A DNA stretch of 64,000 nt from Archilochus colubris (Eukaryota > Chordata > Aves > Apodiformes > Trochilidae). The position numbers were made by a program, and so were the translations under genes. Under the pieces are notes generated by a model. The model did no database searches and was not told where the DNA came from. It saw only the letters and a program-made list of their open reading frames with translations. Of this stretch, positions 46,401 to 60,960 are shown in pieces; position 1 is the first letter of the stretch, and each line of letters opens with the position of its first letter. Where the stretch lies: assembly GCA_023079485.1 (NCBI GenBank), contig CM041097.1, positions 14,293,561-14,357,560 of the forward strand, read 5' to 3'.

Positions 46401-49400
46401 AAGGGACAGCACATTGTCTTCTCCCTGAAGAAACCAGGGAATTAGAAGAATTTTTAAAATTCTGGGGAAAAAACCCAGGTTAGTAGGGTAGTCACCTGTG
46501 GCTTGCAGAGCCTGGCTGCTCCCTCCAAACACTGCCAGCCCCCATGGCCATGAGTGGGAATCCTTCAGGGACAGATATCTTCAAGCAGCTGAACTGCAAA
46601 CTATCGTGTTCCCTTCCTTTGAGATAATCTTTTATTTCATGACAAATGCCATAGAGTGAAACAGTCAGTTCTGGAAGTGTGCATGGGCCAAGTTCCCAGA
46701 GGCCTGGGCAAGAAGCCCTCACATATGTCCCCTCCTGATCTGTCCACTTATTCCATGTCCTGTTTAACTTAATGAGACAAAGACCAGCTAAATCATCTTT
46801 AAATCTTTTTCAACTGATAAAAAAAAGCTTTCCAACAAAAATAATGAACAGAAAGGTTTGTAGAGGCTGCAATATTGTATTTGAACAAAGTACAACCTTT
46901 GTTTTCATTTTGAAAGAACTTCCATTCTTCAAGTCCATGTAATTTTTCACCTGTCTTCATGCAAAGATCTTTTCAAAAGGATTTCTTTTTAGTGAAAATG
47001 AATTCACTCAGTTGCCCTGAGCTGAGTGCTGCTCTCAGTTTGACAAGCCAGAAATGTTTTCATTTGGATAAAAACTTTGAAAAGATGGAGAACTTCCTGG
47101 CTCTCCAACAAGAAAAAAATTTCATCCATTGCTTTCCTTCTCCATAAGTGAGGGAAGAGTCAAATTGAGGTCCACTTCTCACAGTGGCTGGTGGCAAAAG
47201 ACCAGGAGGAGATTAGAAGAATTAAAAGGACATTATCTGATTGAGTAAAAGGTAGGAAAAGCCCAAATGAGTCTGCATTTGCAAGTACTGGCTGCTTCTG
47301 TGTTCTGCTGACCTCCTTGAGAAAAATTTAAAGAAGTAATAAGGATTTTTTTTGTTGTTTTTGTTTTTGTTTGTTTGTTTGTTTGTTTTTAAGGAGTCAT
47401 TATGGAGTCTCTGCTAGCAAATGGATGAAGATAAGTATTGTGTTTCAATACCTCCCAGGAGCCTTGATGGTTCAGAGAGAAGCTATGTGGTGCTGGGCCC
47501 TTCACATTGGTATTTTCTCTTCCATATGCAAGCAGCAATGAATCATATTATTTCTTATCTAAGTTTCACCTCCAGGGAATTCAAATGAAATACAGGCATG
47601 GAGGAAAGTCAGCCCACTGCTGTTGGAGTACATCAAAACTTCACCTTGGAAAGATGAGCTCCCCCAGTTTTAAATATTTCCTGAGATCAGCCTGTGCCCT
47701 GAAGCAAAATATATAGAAAATACATAAAGCTAAGATTTCTTGCTTGGCAATAGAGGCATAAAAACCCTCTTTGGAGCTAATAGAGAACCTGTTACAGCAA
47801 TCTGGAGTGCCAAATCAACCAACACCAAGCTCAAGGGAGCTCTTCCTCTCACTTCTTTCCTGTACAAGTAGTCCTTCATGAGGCTTAGGTCCTGCAGTTG
47901 TTTAAAATGTTCCAATACAGTGTCTGTTCATATGAATCACTAATTAGGTATAGAATCCCATTTGGTTTGACACTGAATCCTGTCTTTAGGCTAAAATTTA
48001 TGGTAGCATATCAAATGCTTCACCATCATCCAGAAACTGAACAGCCGAGGGAAAAATTTACTGCTCAGGGAATTACTCAGAGCTAACTGCAGTGACAACA
48101 CATCAGCAAAATACAGCAGTTGCTTTCCTCTGGATGTTTTCTAACTTCTTTCTGAAAGAACCATGGCAAGACCTAGCACTCAGCTCAGAGGTGGCTGGGG
48201 AAGGTTTATGTGCAATGGATCAAAGTGCATCCCGTAAACAGGGGACTTGGTTTGGTCTAAGACTTAGGAAAGGACCTTAGAAAGAAAAAGTAAACAAAGG
48301 ACAACACTCAACTGTTTCACCTGTTCAGAACTTATCAACAGTCTCAAATATTTTTGAGCCAGTGGGATCTCAGAAATACCCTCCTGGGCTTTCAGCTGGT
48401 TCTAGCTTGCTTTGTTGTGTCAGATTTTGCAGGAGAGCTTCAAATGGATTGAGATGGAGAGAATGTTCTTGATGCCAGCAAAGCAGATACTTTATACTTA
48501 CTCTTCTTGTCATACGTGAAAGTTTGTCCTGGGTAAATGTTGGACAGCCATTACCTCTTTATCCCTTAATGACCTCATTTTTCCAGCAGAATCTTGTATT
48601 AGACTTTTTTAAAAAAGGTGAAAATCAGGCCTGAGAATCATCCTATTTTTGTTGCATCATCTCCAGTTCTAGCAGGATTGTCTCAGAATACTGCAGTGAG
48701 CACCTGCCTCTCACAACCACTGTGATGGTTACCTAAATTTGGAGCAATACCTTGAAGACAAATCATATGTAGGAAGGGCAACTGTCATTAGTGTTAGTAA
48801 TAAGGTTATTTTAAACTCAAAGTAGGTAACTGAAGGAGTTCCATAAAAAGCCCCTGCAAAACACAGTATTTAAAATGCTGTTAGCTGAGAACAAAGAATT
48901 AGCAGTCTCAAATGGAAGAAGCAGACAAGAAGTAGGCAGCACCTTTTTATGGGCTCTGTGAAGCAGGTCCTGGGTGCAGCTGGTGGTTATGCCAGAGCCA
49001 GCCTGAGTGGTCCTGTACCCATCACAGCCCTGCTCCATCCTACCTCCCCTCCCAGTCCCAATCCACCCTTCAGAACATATCTGAGCACATCCCAAAGCCT
49101 ATGATGGATTTAATTGGAATTTTGGCTTAGTTTTGTTGACTTCAGTTCCCTGTCTCCTAATTTATGTCTTAAATGAGAGAGCCCCAAACTCTCAGGAATT
49201 CCTCTGCTGACAGTTACCCAGTCAAGTAGGACCTCAGATTCTTTATTTCTGGAAATTATTATTTAAACCATTTTTATTCTTATATCTATGTACTGTCTGC
49301 AAACCAAGATAAACCTAACAGGTTGGGACATCTTTGTTTTATGATTAGCAGTAGGGAATAAAGGTCAGGCCAGATGATTTTTTGTGATGCACTCTATCCT

Positions 49401-49519
49401 GGTCTGTTCTGTGAAAAGAACTTAGAAAAACCTTGTAAAACCAGAAACTAAAAGGACAGAGTGGTAGTTCATCCATTCTTATTAGCCTGAAAATTATGTA
49501 AAACAGAGGCTTGTTTTTA
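43443..49519. other. gene-free unique sequence
   Basis: No recognised gene. A (GTTT)n repeat lies at 47345-47390. GC-richer DNA at about 44.8-45.1 kb has overlapping frames on both strands and no splice or motif evidence. The remainder is AT-rich unique sequence. Confidence 0.5.
47345..47390 (+). repeat. (GTTT)n microsatellite
   Basis: T-rich run with GTTGTTTTTG changing into regular GTTT units (47370-47385). Confidence 0.95.
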
Positions 49520-49800
49520 TACAATGTAATTTTAAGCATAATAATAATTTTAAGATGATTAATTAAGAACAAAATCCTTACTGATTGGTGTGGCAGCAGC
49601 CTGGGTTAGATACCATGAGGATGAAGTGATCATTAGGGAATGCCACAACAAATTGGCCCTAAATTGCATGAAGCTGCTAAAAATATAAAGCTTTAATTAT
49701 TAGCTCATAACACCAGGTGAGAAAATAAAATGCTGCCATAGTGACAAGATACAACACCAGCACATCTGCACTTCTTAATCACATTTGCTAATTATGGTGG
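49520..49800. promoter_or_regulatory. possible conserved non-coding element
   Basis: A long unique stretch with TTTTAAGATGATTAATTAAG, GATGAAGTGATCATTAGG, CTTTAATTATTAGCTCATAA, and TTAATCACATTTGCTAATTATGG, many homeodomain-like ATTA/TAAT words at intervals. This is the longest such stretch in the window. No open frame covers it. Conservation is untested. Confidence 0.32.
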
Positions 49801-50118
49801 CACATGCTGATGGGGATTAGTTGGATGGAGACCACTGGTCCAGCATGCAGAAAGACCCTGACAGGCAGGGAGCTGGAGAAACATGGAGGGGGAACCTGGG
49901 AGAGGCAGGGAGAGGGAAACCTTCCCCCCAGGCAAAGGGAGGAATGGGGGTGCACAACTCCCCACTTGCAGATGCTGCAAGGAGATGGTGATGCTCAACA
50001 GATGAGAAAACACACCTGAGCCTGGCTCTGTTCCATACCCACGGCTAGGGGACGACCCTGCTGGGGAGCACACCCTGGGCACCTTCCAAGGAGACCTTCT
50101 CCAAGTGCTGGGGATGTT

Positions 50119-50142
50119 TATTAGGCAGGATGCTGCCTAATA
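50119..50142. other. perfect 10-bp hairpin
   Basis: TATTAGGCAG, loop GATG, CTGCCTAATA: an exact inverted repeat with a 4-base loop. It has no T run after it and no gene beside it, so it is not called a terminator or an RNA gene. Confidence 0.8.
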
Positions 50143-53100
50143 TATACCTGGAGACATTCACATTTGCATTTCACACTCCTCCATACACTCAGATGGACGT
50201 CTTCCCAATTAGCTTAACTTCTGCTAAAGAATCTAGCAGAAGCAAGACAGCAGAAAATATCTTGAATGTCAGGGACTTAAAATATAACCTTTTCAGACTC
50301 TGACCACAGCTGAGGGCTCTAAATGATACTTTAAAGGAGATAAACAATATAATCATAATACATAATAACAAGTGTCAAGTCTGTCATAACTTGAAAATGC
50401 AATTTACCTCCTCAGCCAGAGGGAATGTAAGCTTGTATGTTGTTCTCTGCCATTAATGCTCTGCCAGTTAATGTACTTGGTTTCTATAATTACCAATCCA
50501 CCTTTCATTATATTGGTAGTTGAGTGAACGTTTGGAGATGCACGCTTGCACCTCAGCCCACATCTTGGCCCTTGATTTACCAAATCTCAGCAGCCAAGGC
50601 TCTGCCTCCTTAATAAAGACAGAACAACTCAAGGGAGCTCTGGAGACTGTTGCTGTTTGCAACAGAAAAAATAAATTGCTGCAGCTTTGATCTGAGTGGT
50701 TACCCCTGTCCACAGCACTCATTAATTACATCTAACTATGGGATGCTGCAGACAGATTTTAAGAAACTTTCTCATAGAGTTTGGGAGATAAGTGCTAGTA
50801 ATTGTGCTAATGGTGCCCAGAGCTGAACAAGTCTGGGCAATATTTTGCACACTGTTCAGCACCACCAAAATATCTGCAAGGTTCTGCCTCAGCTGAGTGC
50901 TGGGATGGGAGGGGTGAGCTCTGCTCTGCCTGCCCACACTGCCCACACAGCACTGCTCAGCTGATGGACTTCTCCCCTAAGCATCTGCTGATGCTGGAGG
51001 AGGCAGGAGCTTCCTCCCTTGATGAACTTGTGATACTGAATGTACAGGTCCAGATCAAATTAGTTTAATCTGCTAGGAACAAAGTAAAAAGGTCCCTTAT
51101 CTAGAATTCCTAATATCATTCTCCCCTCCCCTTTTTTTTCCAATATGTTTTGTGCATAGGTTATAGAAATGAAAACCTGAAAGCAAGTTATTAACAGAAG
51201 TATAGTCCTTAATTGCAAATATTTTTAAAAGTTTGAGGGGGTTTGCTGCATTGCATCTTTTCCTCAGGATTTCTTGGATTTTTTTATGATATGCTCTTTT
51301 TGGGGGGCTGGAAATCATGGCCTTTTTGAAATAGGTGGTGCTTTCTCCTTGAATAGCTTTTAAAAACTAAAGATCACTTTAAAAAACCTTGTGTTTCAAG
51401 CTTAGTACCACTTCCAGCCATGTTATCTGCTGCAATGATGGCTTTTCTTTTTCCCTTAACCCCCCTCACCCTGCAGACTTTCATATTTCCAAGTCAAAGA
51501 AAACATCATGAAGCACATCTAGATATGGCACATTCCAGTCTGCTCTGAGTAGATCATCAGATACCTGCATGTACCAGGTCCTGCTGAGCTGAGGCAAATG
51601 TCAGAGCTGTGGTGGGGACAGCAGTGACAGGGATGGCAGGAAGATGGGCTTTATCCACTGAGCATCACATGTGCCTGGCTTCTTATCTTCAGCATTGCCA
51701 AGAAATGCTGTCAGAACAGGGACCTCAATTATCATAAGAGCTCATGAGATAATTAACTGCACAGATAAAACCAGTTAACAAATTGATCCAAAGCAAAAAG
51801 ACAGAGAAGGGAGATGTCAACTGTCAATTAGGAAAATATTCTGTTATCTGTAGGCTCACAGCAGTGCAGCCACTGCTGTTTTCAAAGCATGGCAAAACCA
51901 GACAGGAAACCACCAGAGTGACATTAAGATGGTTCAGATGTTAACAGCACCAGTAATAGCTGTGTGAGTAGTGGAACTTAAAATATGAGATCAGGTTCTT
52001 TAACTAGGGAGTCAATGGTAACCCATAAAGTAAAATGTAAAGACACTTCTGAAAGTGAGGAGACTTCATGAATCAGAGCAAAAAGTACCTAACAAAAAAG
52101 ACTCAACAAGTGGGTCACATCTTTGGAGGGCAATGCTCTGCTTCACAATTTTTAAAATCAGTTTGAAATTTTATGTACTCAAGGAGTTGCTCTGGCAAAA
52201 TAAATACATCTACTGATAAAAGAGTTTGCAAACTGTACCTCGAAACAGGGAGGCAAATCACTTCACACAGCAAACTGTGAATCCAGCATGCTGCCAAAGC
52301 TCTCCTTTAGAAGTGCTCCCCAGAAGATTCAAGAGAATGAACTTTGCATGTTATAAGGCATGGATAACTTTACAATTGTCCTGAAATCCAGATGATGTAA
52401 GATTCCCCATCTGCTCAGATTTCCTCTTCTCTGATACTCAGTGTACTGTCCAGAACAGACCCAGAGGTACATGGTCCATCAGACCCATCTAGGGGACAGG
52501 CTCACTGTTTGGAGCCATGTCTCACAGCTGTGGACTTGTGCCACACAACCCACCCTCACACACCTTCCTCCCTCACTCTTCTCTTTCAGATAAATAAACA
52601 GAATACAAATCAGATCAGATAGAGACTCTGAATCACATGCAAATTGAGCTTCTGTAATAAAACAGCCTGTTTTTCAGTAATTATAATACTTAAAGCCCCA
52701 TCCAAAGGTTATTGCTGGTAAAGTCAGTGCTGGCATGGACTTCAGCATCCTCCAGCCTGGGTATTTTTACTGCTGGAAAGCATCCACTGTGTCTCAGTGG
52801 TTCTCTCATGTCTCCGAGATAATATCCAGTGCAGCCAGTTGGTCTGAGCAAGCAGCTTCAATAGGAAGTCAGCGACAGTGGCTGGGAACCATCTGTGTGC
52901 GTGGATGGTAATGATGCCTCTAATGTCACAGGGTGATTAAGGCAGAGATGATAAGCAGCCAGAATCACTGCTTTTGGGGATGGGGTGGCTGCCGGGAGGG
53001 AAGTGCAGACTGTGCAAACCCAAGAGCATTCCCAGAGCAGCAGCCTCCTGCCTGTCCCTTTCAAGGACCCACATTCCAGCTCTCAGGAAGATGGAAAATT

Positions 53101-56100
53101 GGGCAGAGCTGGGTGGTGAAAATTGGCCTCTGGAAGACATTTTGTCTTCTCCTGCAGATGATGAGGCATCTGCTGTGTTCTGGTTTTCTGAAATGCTGCT
53201 GATATTGTTTATCTCAGCTTGTGAAGGAGGGTGAGTTATCCCTTAGCATGAGCCTTAGCTCGGGGCTGAGGTGGCTCCCAGGCTCTCAGCCTTTCAGATG
53301 GAATTGTCTCATTTCCACCTGCAGACCTGCACTGCATAATCTTTCTATAGGCATTGCAGATTGTCTTGGCTCTTTCGTGGGCTGTGGGAAAATGGAGCAC
53401 AGAGAAAGTCTAAGGAGACCTCCATGCATTTCAAACACCTAATGTACCTGGAGAATTCTTTTTTAACTAATTCAACAGCACTGCCCATTCATAGAAGAGA
53501 AGCTATCCCTCTGTTGTAATTTCTAGGAAATGAAGTGTGAAAAAAGGCACTTTCAGGAAAAAAAAGAGGAGAGATGCAAGCAGAAACCTTCAAAACAGAT
53601 CAGAGTGTTTTTTCTAATACACTGCAGCTCAGTTCATCACAAATATCTGATGATGACTGCTCACAAAGCTGACAAGAAGTCACTAGCAGGATCATGTCTG
53701 TTTAGCCTCCACAGTGATGCAGGTGACCATGTGTCACCTTACTGTGCAGAGTGCTTCTTGTGGACATCCTCACAAGCACAGTGCCCCAGCAACCTGCAGC
53801 ATCACCACCTCTCCCTTTGGCTCCATAACTTCAAATACATCTTGTGCAAGGAAACAGCTCCCCTGACCCAATTCTGCTTACTGATGGGTGGGAGCTGGAG
53901 GAAGCCTCAGCTCCATGAGCAGGTCAGGGAACAAAATACCCAGAGTCTGAGCCATGCACAAGCTGATATCTGTGGTGGGTTTTGCAAGAAGCATCCCCAT
54001 GGAGCTCATCGATTCATTGTAGCTTCTCATAATTTTTCTTCCCCTCTTCTCTGCTTCTTCTATGAGAAACATCACCCACTCCCACCCTAATTCCCTACAA
54101 ATTCTGCAGAGCTGGGCTGCCTCCTCCCAAAGATCCAGCAGGAGGGAGGAGGAGAGCAGGACTGCTGGCAGTGTGTGTGTATCTGTGTATGCAAGGACAA
54201 GGGAGGGCACAGCCAGGGTCCTGCCTACTGCCAGGTGCTCTGAGCTCCATTCACATCTCTCTGTAACTGCTCTGTGCTTAAGCCCACAATTTTCATGAGC
54301 TAAATCCCTCCCCTGTCCCTCTTAAGACATCCTGGACTCCAAGAGCCTTACTACTCTGCTAGAGCATTGCTAGGGAGGAGCTCTTCACCTATTGTCATGT
54401 CTGATCTGTCCTCCTAAAGGCATTTCCTTGAAATGAATGGAAACTGTGTAAGGGTGGGAAAGTTCTGAGATGGTTGTGAAGTGTAAAATACCAAGATGAC
54501 TTAATGACACAATTATCTTTTCTCCTTTTCTGCTCAGATGAGATCCAAACTGTGTCCATCGTATCAAAAGCTTCAACTGAGCCAGTGCCATTTCACATGT
54601 GGAGCTGCCACATCCACATCACGTCAAATGCAATCTTCCAGTGAAGGGGAAATGGTTCTCCCAGACACCAATGACAGGCACCAGAGTCCCCTTAGGTTTG
54701 AAAATTGGTGCTGTCTGTTCCTGCCTTGCATAAACTTCTGCCTTGATCTGGACCTTGGGTTGTCAGTTCGTGAAAGCACCCAGTGCCCGAGTAGCGCACA
54801 GGCTGGGGAAACTTGTCTGGGTCATCTCACACAGCACAGTGGTGCCAATGGTCATATAATTTCTTGCTTCCATCTTTTATTATTATGTATTTACATTTTT
54901 TTTTTTTTTACTTTCCTTCTTTATGAGATGCTCTTGCTATCTCAGACAACCCCATCATTTTTTTCAGAGTATTTTAATAAATTTTCCCAATTTCCCCTTC
55001 AGTTGTCTTTCACATGTCACAGCTCATATGGCTGGGGCTTGTTGTAACTCCCTATGTGTCTATCCATTTGTCTTCCTAAATCCCTGCAGATTTCAGGGGT
55101 GGTATTTCAGTATGTCTGAGTTGTCTTCTCTTTGAACTGCAACATTTCATAAGAAAAGGTGCTGGTGATGAGATCTGTCGAGAGAGAGAAAGCGATGAGT
55201 TAAACAGCCTCGTGTACTTGAAAGAGCTGATGACAGTGTATGAAGAACCAAGTGTTCAGAGGCCCTTGGGATATGAAAACCAAATGAAAACTGAAGAGGC
55301 ACAGAAATCACAGGTCAAAAGTGGAGTCCCTCCTTCCCTTGCCATGTGGGCTTTTGCAACATTATACATTGCTCTGCAGAGCCACAGAGCCCAAATGTGC
55401 CTGAATATGGGACACTGGGTAGCAGCTCTGTCCCTGTGAAACTCCCCACTGATGCTTGTTGAGCACCTGTATACATCAGTGAATACATCAAAAAGAAAGT
55501 GAACAAAAATTCCACAAAATAACTTGTAATCTGAGGGGAATAAATGGGTTTCTTGAGTTTAAAAAGTCTAAAATATTTTGGTTTGACAGAAAGTTTGCAG
55601 GGACTGTCTGAGCAGAGGACACCTTCCAGATGAAGGCATATTCCTGATCAGGCCTTGGCAGTTCTTCTTTTGCCTCTCATCCCCAGCTGCTCTCCTGAAC
55701 TTCTTCAAATAAATTATGCAAGGATTTTTTCTGATGCCCCCTCACTAATACATCATTCCTGGGATTAGCCTCTGCCAATATTGATGGCAGCAGCAGTAGC
55801 TCTCAGACTGGGCAAGGTAGTCAAGTGATTCCTCTTGCATAACGTTGATCTAATGAAGGATCAGCAGTTCTTAGATGGAGATGTAGTGGAAGAAAGCCAG
55901 AAAAGTCTTCTAAGCAAAAAGGGTTTTAATTAGCTCTCCAAGCCTCTAAGCCAAAGGAGAGATTTCAAATCAGATACTCCATGATGTTACTCTGAATTAT
56001 GCTGGACCTTGTTTTATCCCCATAGCAGCAGAGGGCATAACTGAATGAGATCTGAATTTCCTGATCCTTTCCAGGAGCCTTTTCTTTCCAGTAAGAAAAA

Positions 56101-56580
56101 AAAAATTAAATAATTAGTTTGCAGATGTAGACAGAGAGCCCCTGCTTCAGACTCCTACTTTCCAATAACAAATTAGTGTGCTTAAAATCAATGCAGTCTC
56201 CTCTTAGTCCAAGAATTTTCTGTTCATTTCAAATTTTGCTCTGCTTAAGACAGGTGAAACCTTCAGAAGTCCCCTGTTCCTCATTTGTCTGGAATAACTG
56301 TAGGCAGGTCTTATAAAGGGAATTTTTGCCTGTGTTCTGTGGAAAGCAGGCACAACAAGCTTGAAATGAAGAATGGGTTTTCTTGGATACGTGGCCAGGG
56401 CAAACCTCTGCAGTGCTCTGACACGGAGCCATTCCTGCATCCCTGTCTCTAGCAGCATCCCTAGCTGGAGGCACAGGAATGTACACCCACTCAGCCAGGG
56501 TGAATTAAACATGCCATCTTAAAACCAAGCTGCCTTCTCTGAACTGAGGAATGAACGAGCCTGCCCTGGATAATACCATT

Positions 56581-56614
<34 letters not shown>

Positions 56615-59600
56615 TGGCAGTTTGTTGTGCAAAAAGGGCTTTTCCTATTTTTTTCTTTTCTCTCTCTCAGCACAGACAGGATCAGGATCTCACTGCACTG
56701 TTCTCTCATTGAGAGCAAAAAGGGACCTACTCCACAGAGCTGACAAGTGTCAAGAGGTGGTTACTGACATATGAGGGAGCAGGAGGAAACAAATCAAAAT
56801 GCAGTGAGAAAATAGGTCATGCTGATGCTGTTTTTGCAAGCATAATATTGATTAACCAACAGACTCAAGCAGTTCTTAAACCAGGTATGTGCTCATGTTT
56901 CCTTGACTTTTTTAGTGATGCTTCTTTAAAACAGTCATTAAAAAATACATTCCTGTATGAAACTCTCAAAGCACTGAAAGCATGGCCAAGTTGATGCAAG
57001 TTTTCTGAGCTAGGTTGAGGGCAAGCTGTCACTGCATTAGTACATGAACCTCTCAGTTTGTTAAGCTCAGTGCAACATTACTACAAGTAGCTGTTTGATG
57101 CCCAGATATATGAATGGTATCCATATAGAAATCTCTAAAAATATTCCACTGTTATTTTATGCCCAAATGCTGCTGAAATCAACGGGGTAGTACTGTAGGT
57201 ATCAAGGTACTTAGCACCTACCCAACAGTTAGATTATGGTAGATGTGCCTCAAAAAGTGTGCTTCAACATTCAACTAATCAGCAGGGGCACAGCAGAAGG
57301 AAGTGTCCCGTGTCAAGGTGACAAATACAACCCCAGCTGGCATCACCCACACGGGGCTGCTCTGCCATGGTTGGCATCATGACCTGCCCACAGCTTGGCA
57401 TGGGCTCTGGTGTCACTGGCCATAATTAACACCTCCTTGAGTATGGTTCCAAGTCTTCCAAAGCCAAGTTTCATACCACGCCAGGCACTTGGGAATGTGC
57501 TCTCCTGTACTGCCATTTTCTGCACCCAACAAAATGCTGAGTCCTTCTTGTTGGCAAGTAAGGTCTTCTCCAGCTGGATGTTGGCTTGTTGTGAGGAAGA
57601 GGACAGAGACTACACCAAGACTGGACCTTTCCAAGGCACTGGAAGAAACAATCAAGCATGATGCTCTTCTTTCCTGCTTTCCAGTCCTGGTGTTGGGTGC
57701 TTCTGTATGAAAGTTCTTGAGATTTCCAAGCCATAGGATCCGATGGACATTTTAGGACCATTTTGAAGGGGGAAAAATGTTTGCAGACAACTGTGGGAGC
57801 CCATCAGCATTGGCAGAGTCTACGCCAGGGATGCAGGGAGGATCATAGAAACTTCTATCAAGTTGATACAATACTTGAAGGTTTCTACATATATTTAACT
57901 AGGATAGGAATGATAATATAGACTTTTTCATTAAACATCCTGGAAGATCCCAGTTCCCCTTGGTGGAAAGTGCTATGAAGGTGACTGAGATTTGTTCTCA
58001 TTAAAATCTTCCCCTCTACAGACACCTCCTCAGTCTGTCTGTGCTGCCCTCAAAGCATTAGAAGCCAGATGAAAACCTGGGATCCATTCAATAGCCAGGC
58101 ACCCTGTGGCCCATCCCTGGAATAACGTGGTCAAGAAACTTTCAAACTATCTTCATTACCAAGTCAGCCTCAGCTATCGTATGAAGCACAGTGCATATAA
58201 AATATCTAGGAAAATCCTTCATTTCTGAAGCAACTTTGAAAGAGAAAAGGGAAGAAAAACATTGTCTTTCTTTCAAAGGGAAACCCCTCTGCTAGCTCTT
58301 TCAAACCCAGAGAAAACCAAAATGACTGGGGATGAAATGAATATGGGTGGGTGGGTGCTGCATTGCACTGATAAGAAGCTCTCCAGTTCTTCTGGCACTG
58401 CCATCCATCCTCCTTCCCGGGCTCTCTGCATCCCTCGTGCTCCCCGTGGCAGCACTCAGCTGATGAGATCCACCCACCCAGTAAAGAGGAGTGTGAGGAG
58501 GAAGGAGCAGATCCAGCAGCACCCTCACAGGGGCTTTGGCTTTCAGAACCCCTCAGGCACTGCTCTTGTAGCTGGATGCAAACATGCAGCAGTGTTCTCC
58601 TGTCTGCAGAGGCTCTCTTTGCAGAGGAGAGGCACTGAGGGACCAGCAGAGCAAAGCAATGGTCTCAGCTGCAAATTCAGGAGGCATCTCGATCCCCAAC
58701 AGCATCCCCATCACCTGGGGATGGAGATCAGGGGTCTGGAAGAGGCACTTGCTCTGCCTGTTCAGCTGCAGCAATCTCACTGTCCCAGAAATTTACTCAA
58801 CTAAGAATTGTTCTTTTATACATTTTATACTTTTATACTTCATCTGTAACTCCTTATTTTTGCAAATCATCCTAATTTCCCCAATCCCTCCAATGCTGGC
58901 AAAACTGCCAGGAGTCTCCCTGTTGGACACACAGCCCTGTGGCCAGCAAAGCCTTCAGGTCTCAGCATTGCTCAGAGGAGTGCCCAGTGGGGCCAAGCAA
59001 GGTGACGTGCCACGCTGTGCCACATTGCATGTCACCTCCTACATCACCTTCTGAGGCAGGGAGCCACACTCTGGAATGAGCAGGTCATTGCTTCTGACTG
59101 GGGCTGATGGGTGAGGTACTGCCCTCGAGCACCATGCACAGCCTTACTTTTCTTGGCTAAAGCAGCCAAGCTTTCACAGACCTCTCTCACATAACCCCAG
59201 CACCCTGATACTCCTACTCAGGACCTCTTAGCTTGAAATCAGGGCTCACCAGTGCCCATGTTAGCATAAGAAGCAGCTCTTTGTGCTACATCACTGGATC
59301 CCATTTCCCCGATCCATACTTCATGTGTCTCAGTCTGTTAGCAACTGATAGATGGAGAACAATCATTTCCAAATAATAAGCCCTAGACGTGCACCAGAAG
59401 TGCTCATTAAGTGCATTACCTGGTGCTTTGATTCTACTAAATTGCATGCCATATTTATCCCCCAGTGGTCAGATCTTCTCTGTGCTGAAAAATGCCTCCA
59501 GCTTTCTCTCCTTGCTGAACTTCATTAGCACACACAGTTTGCAAAGGCTCTTAATACATGAAACGGGCTCAAGACTGGGCCACTCCTTGAGAACCAGCCT

Positions 59601-60960
59601 CATTACCTTCTCTTTGCACTGATACTGTGTTTAAAAGATGCTGGTTTCCCACTTTTACCCAACTTTTTGAAATCATCACCCAGTTTTCTCAGGAGTCTTT
59701 TCTTCACTATCATAGCAAATAATCTCCCCTGTGGAACCCCAGCTGCAAGCAATCTGCTGATGCCCAAGCCTGTTAACCTGCCAGACTTCTCTTGGTTTAC
59801 AAATCAGCTATTGGACTTGACTGACAGACATGGCAACTTCTTTAATGCCTCTTTTCCCCCAAGTCTCCAAGCCTCCCCTTGGAGACTTCATCACAGTTCA
59901 TTATTGAGTAGTTCAAGGTAATAAACTTTGGTGGAACCAATTAGAAGCACTTGGATGAAAGTAGGTGAAGATGCAGGGGAGGCCAAGACCCATGCTTAGC
60001 CCATCTCCAGCAAGTTATGGTCTCTGGGCCCAGCCTCATTCCTCCCATGGGCTGGTAATGAGCTACTTTCTCCCTGTTCATCACACAAAGATGGTTCTGA
60101 AGCTATAAAAAGATCTCTGTGTTTAAGCTCCACTCCTTTGCCTGCCAGCAAACAGCAGGCTTGCACAATATAGGGATTTTCTTCACAGTCAGGGAGGTAT
60201 TAAGATAGCCACATTGATCCATGGATAATGGGCTCCAAAAATAATACCAAGGAATGAGATGGGAAGTTTGAAGCCCTTACTCTCAACCAGACCACAAAAG
60301 CCACCTACAGTGGTATGGCCTCAGGGTGTGGCTTTCCTGGGTCACTGAGGTAGAGCTGTGCATGTCCTGGGGCTAGATGCTCTCCTTCTTGTAGCAGCTT
60401 TCTTTACATTAGTTCTAGCAGGCATAAGGCCATAAAAATTGCTGGTTTCTGGTCAGCTCAGCTGATATCCTGTGATCCCAAAGCTGTTTGATCCCCAGGA
60501 AGTGTGCAGAGCACAATAGCTCCTTTCAGCAGCAGCATGGGGCATATTTTTACAAGCTATGATTTTCTGATACCTTGCCCCTTACCATGTATCCCAGTCC
60601 CTTGGCATTTTAACAGCTCTCCATGAGTCCCTCTCCTATTTCTTCCCATCCTTTTTCCAGCTGAAGGACCCCAAACTGGATGTTTTATACCAGGTTCATT
60701 ATGGGGAGGGGGAAAATAACTTCCCTTGATCTGCTGGAGAGGCTTTCATGGAAGCTTTTAGACATACATAGCAAGTAAAGCTAGGAAAACAAATTCTGCT
60801 GGCTTTAAGGGGGAAGTCAGCTCCATGCAAGTGCACTTTGTGAGGCCAATTGACCTGCCCAAAACATCCAGGTGCTCAGTACCACCCATTTATCATCATC
60901 TGTGGCAGTGGGGCTGCTGCCCCTTTCCTGAGGGCTCAGGAGCAATCCCATGTGTAGCCA
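50143..60960. other. gene-free unique sequence
   Basis: No recognised gene. The longest frames, 53530-54090 (186 codons), 58262-58804 (180 codons) and 54538-55047 (169 codons), have no motif I know and are crossed by frames on other strands. A T tract is at about 54896-54910, and a 28-base one is listed separately. AATTA-rich patches lie at 50450-50740 and 51725-51800. Confidence 0.5.
56582..56609 (+). repeat. 28-base poly(T) tract
   Basis: Twenty-eight consecutive T residues, the longest homopolymer in the window. On the minus strand it could be the poly(A) tail of a retrocopy, whose body would then lie at higher coordinates, but I recognise none there. Confidence 0.95.

Noticed and set aside
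58262..58804. 180-codon plus frame
   Set aside because: It has no known motif, is overlapped by several frames on the other strand, and has no promoter or splice evidence.
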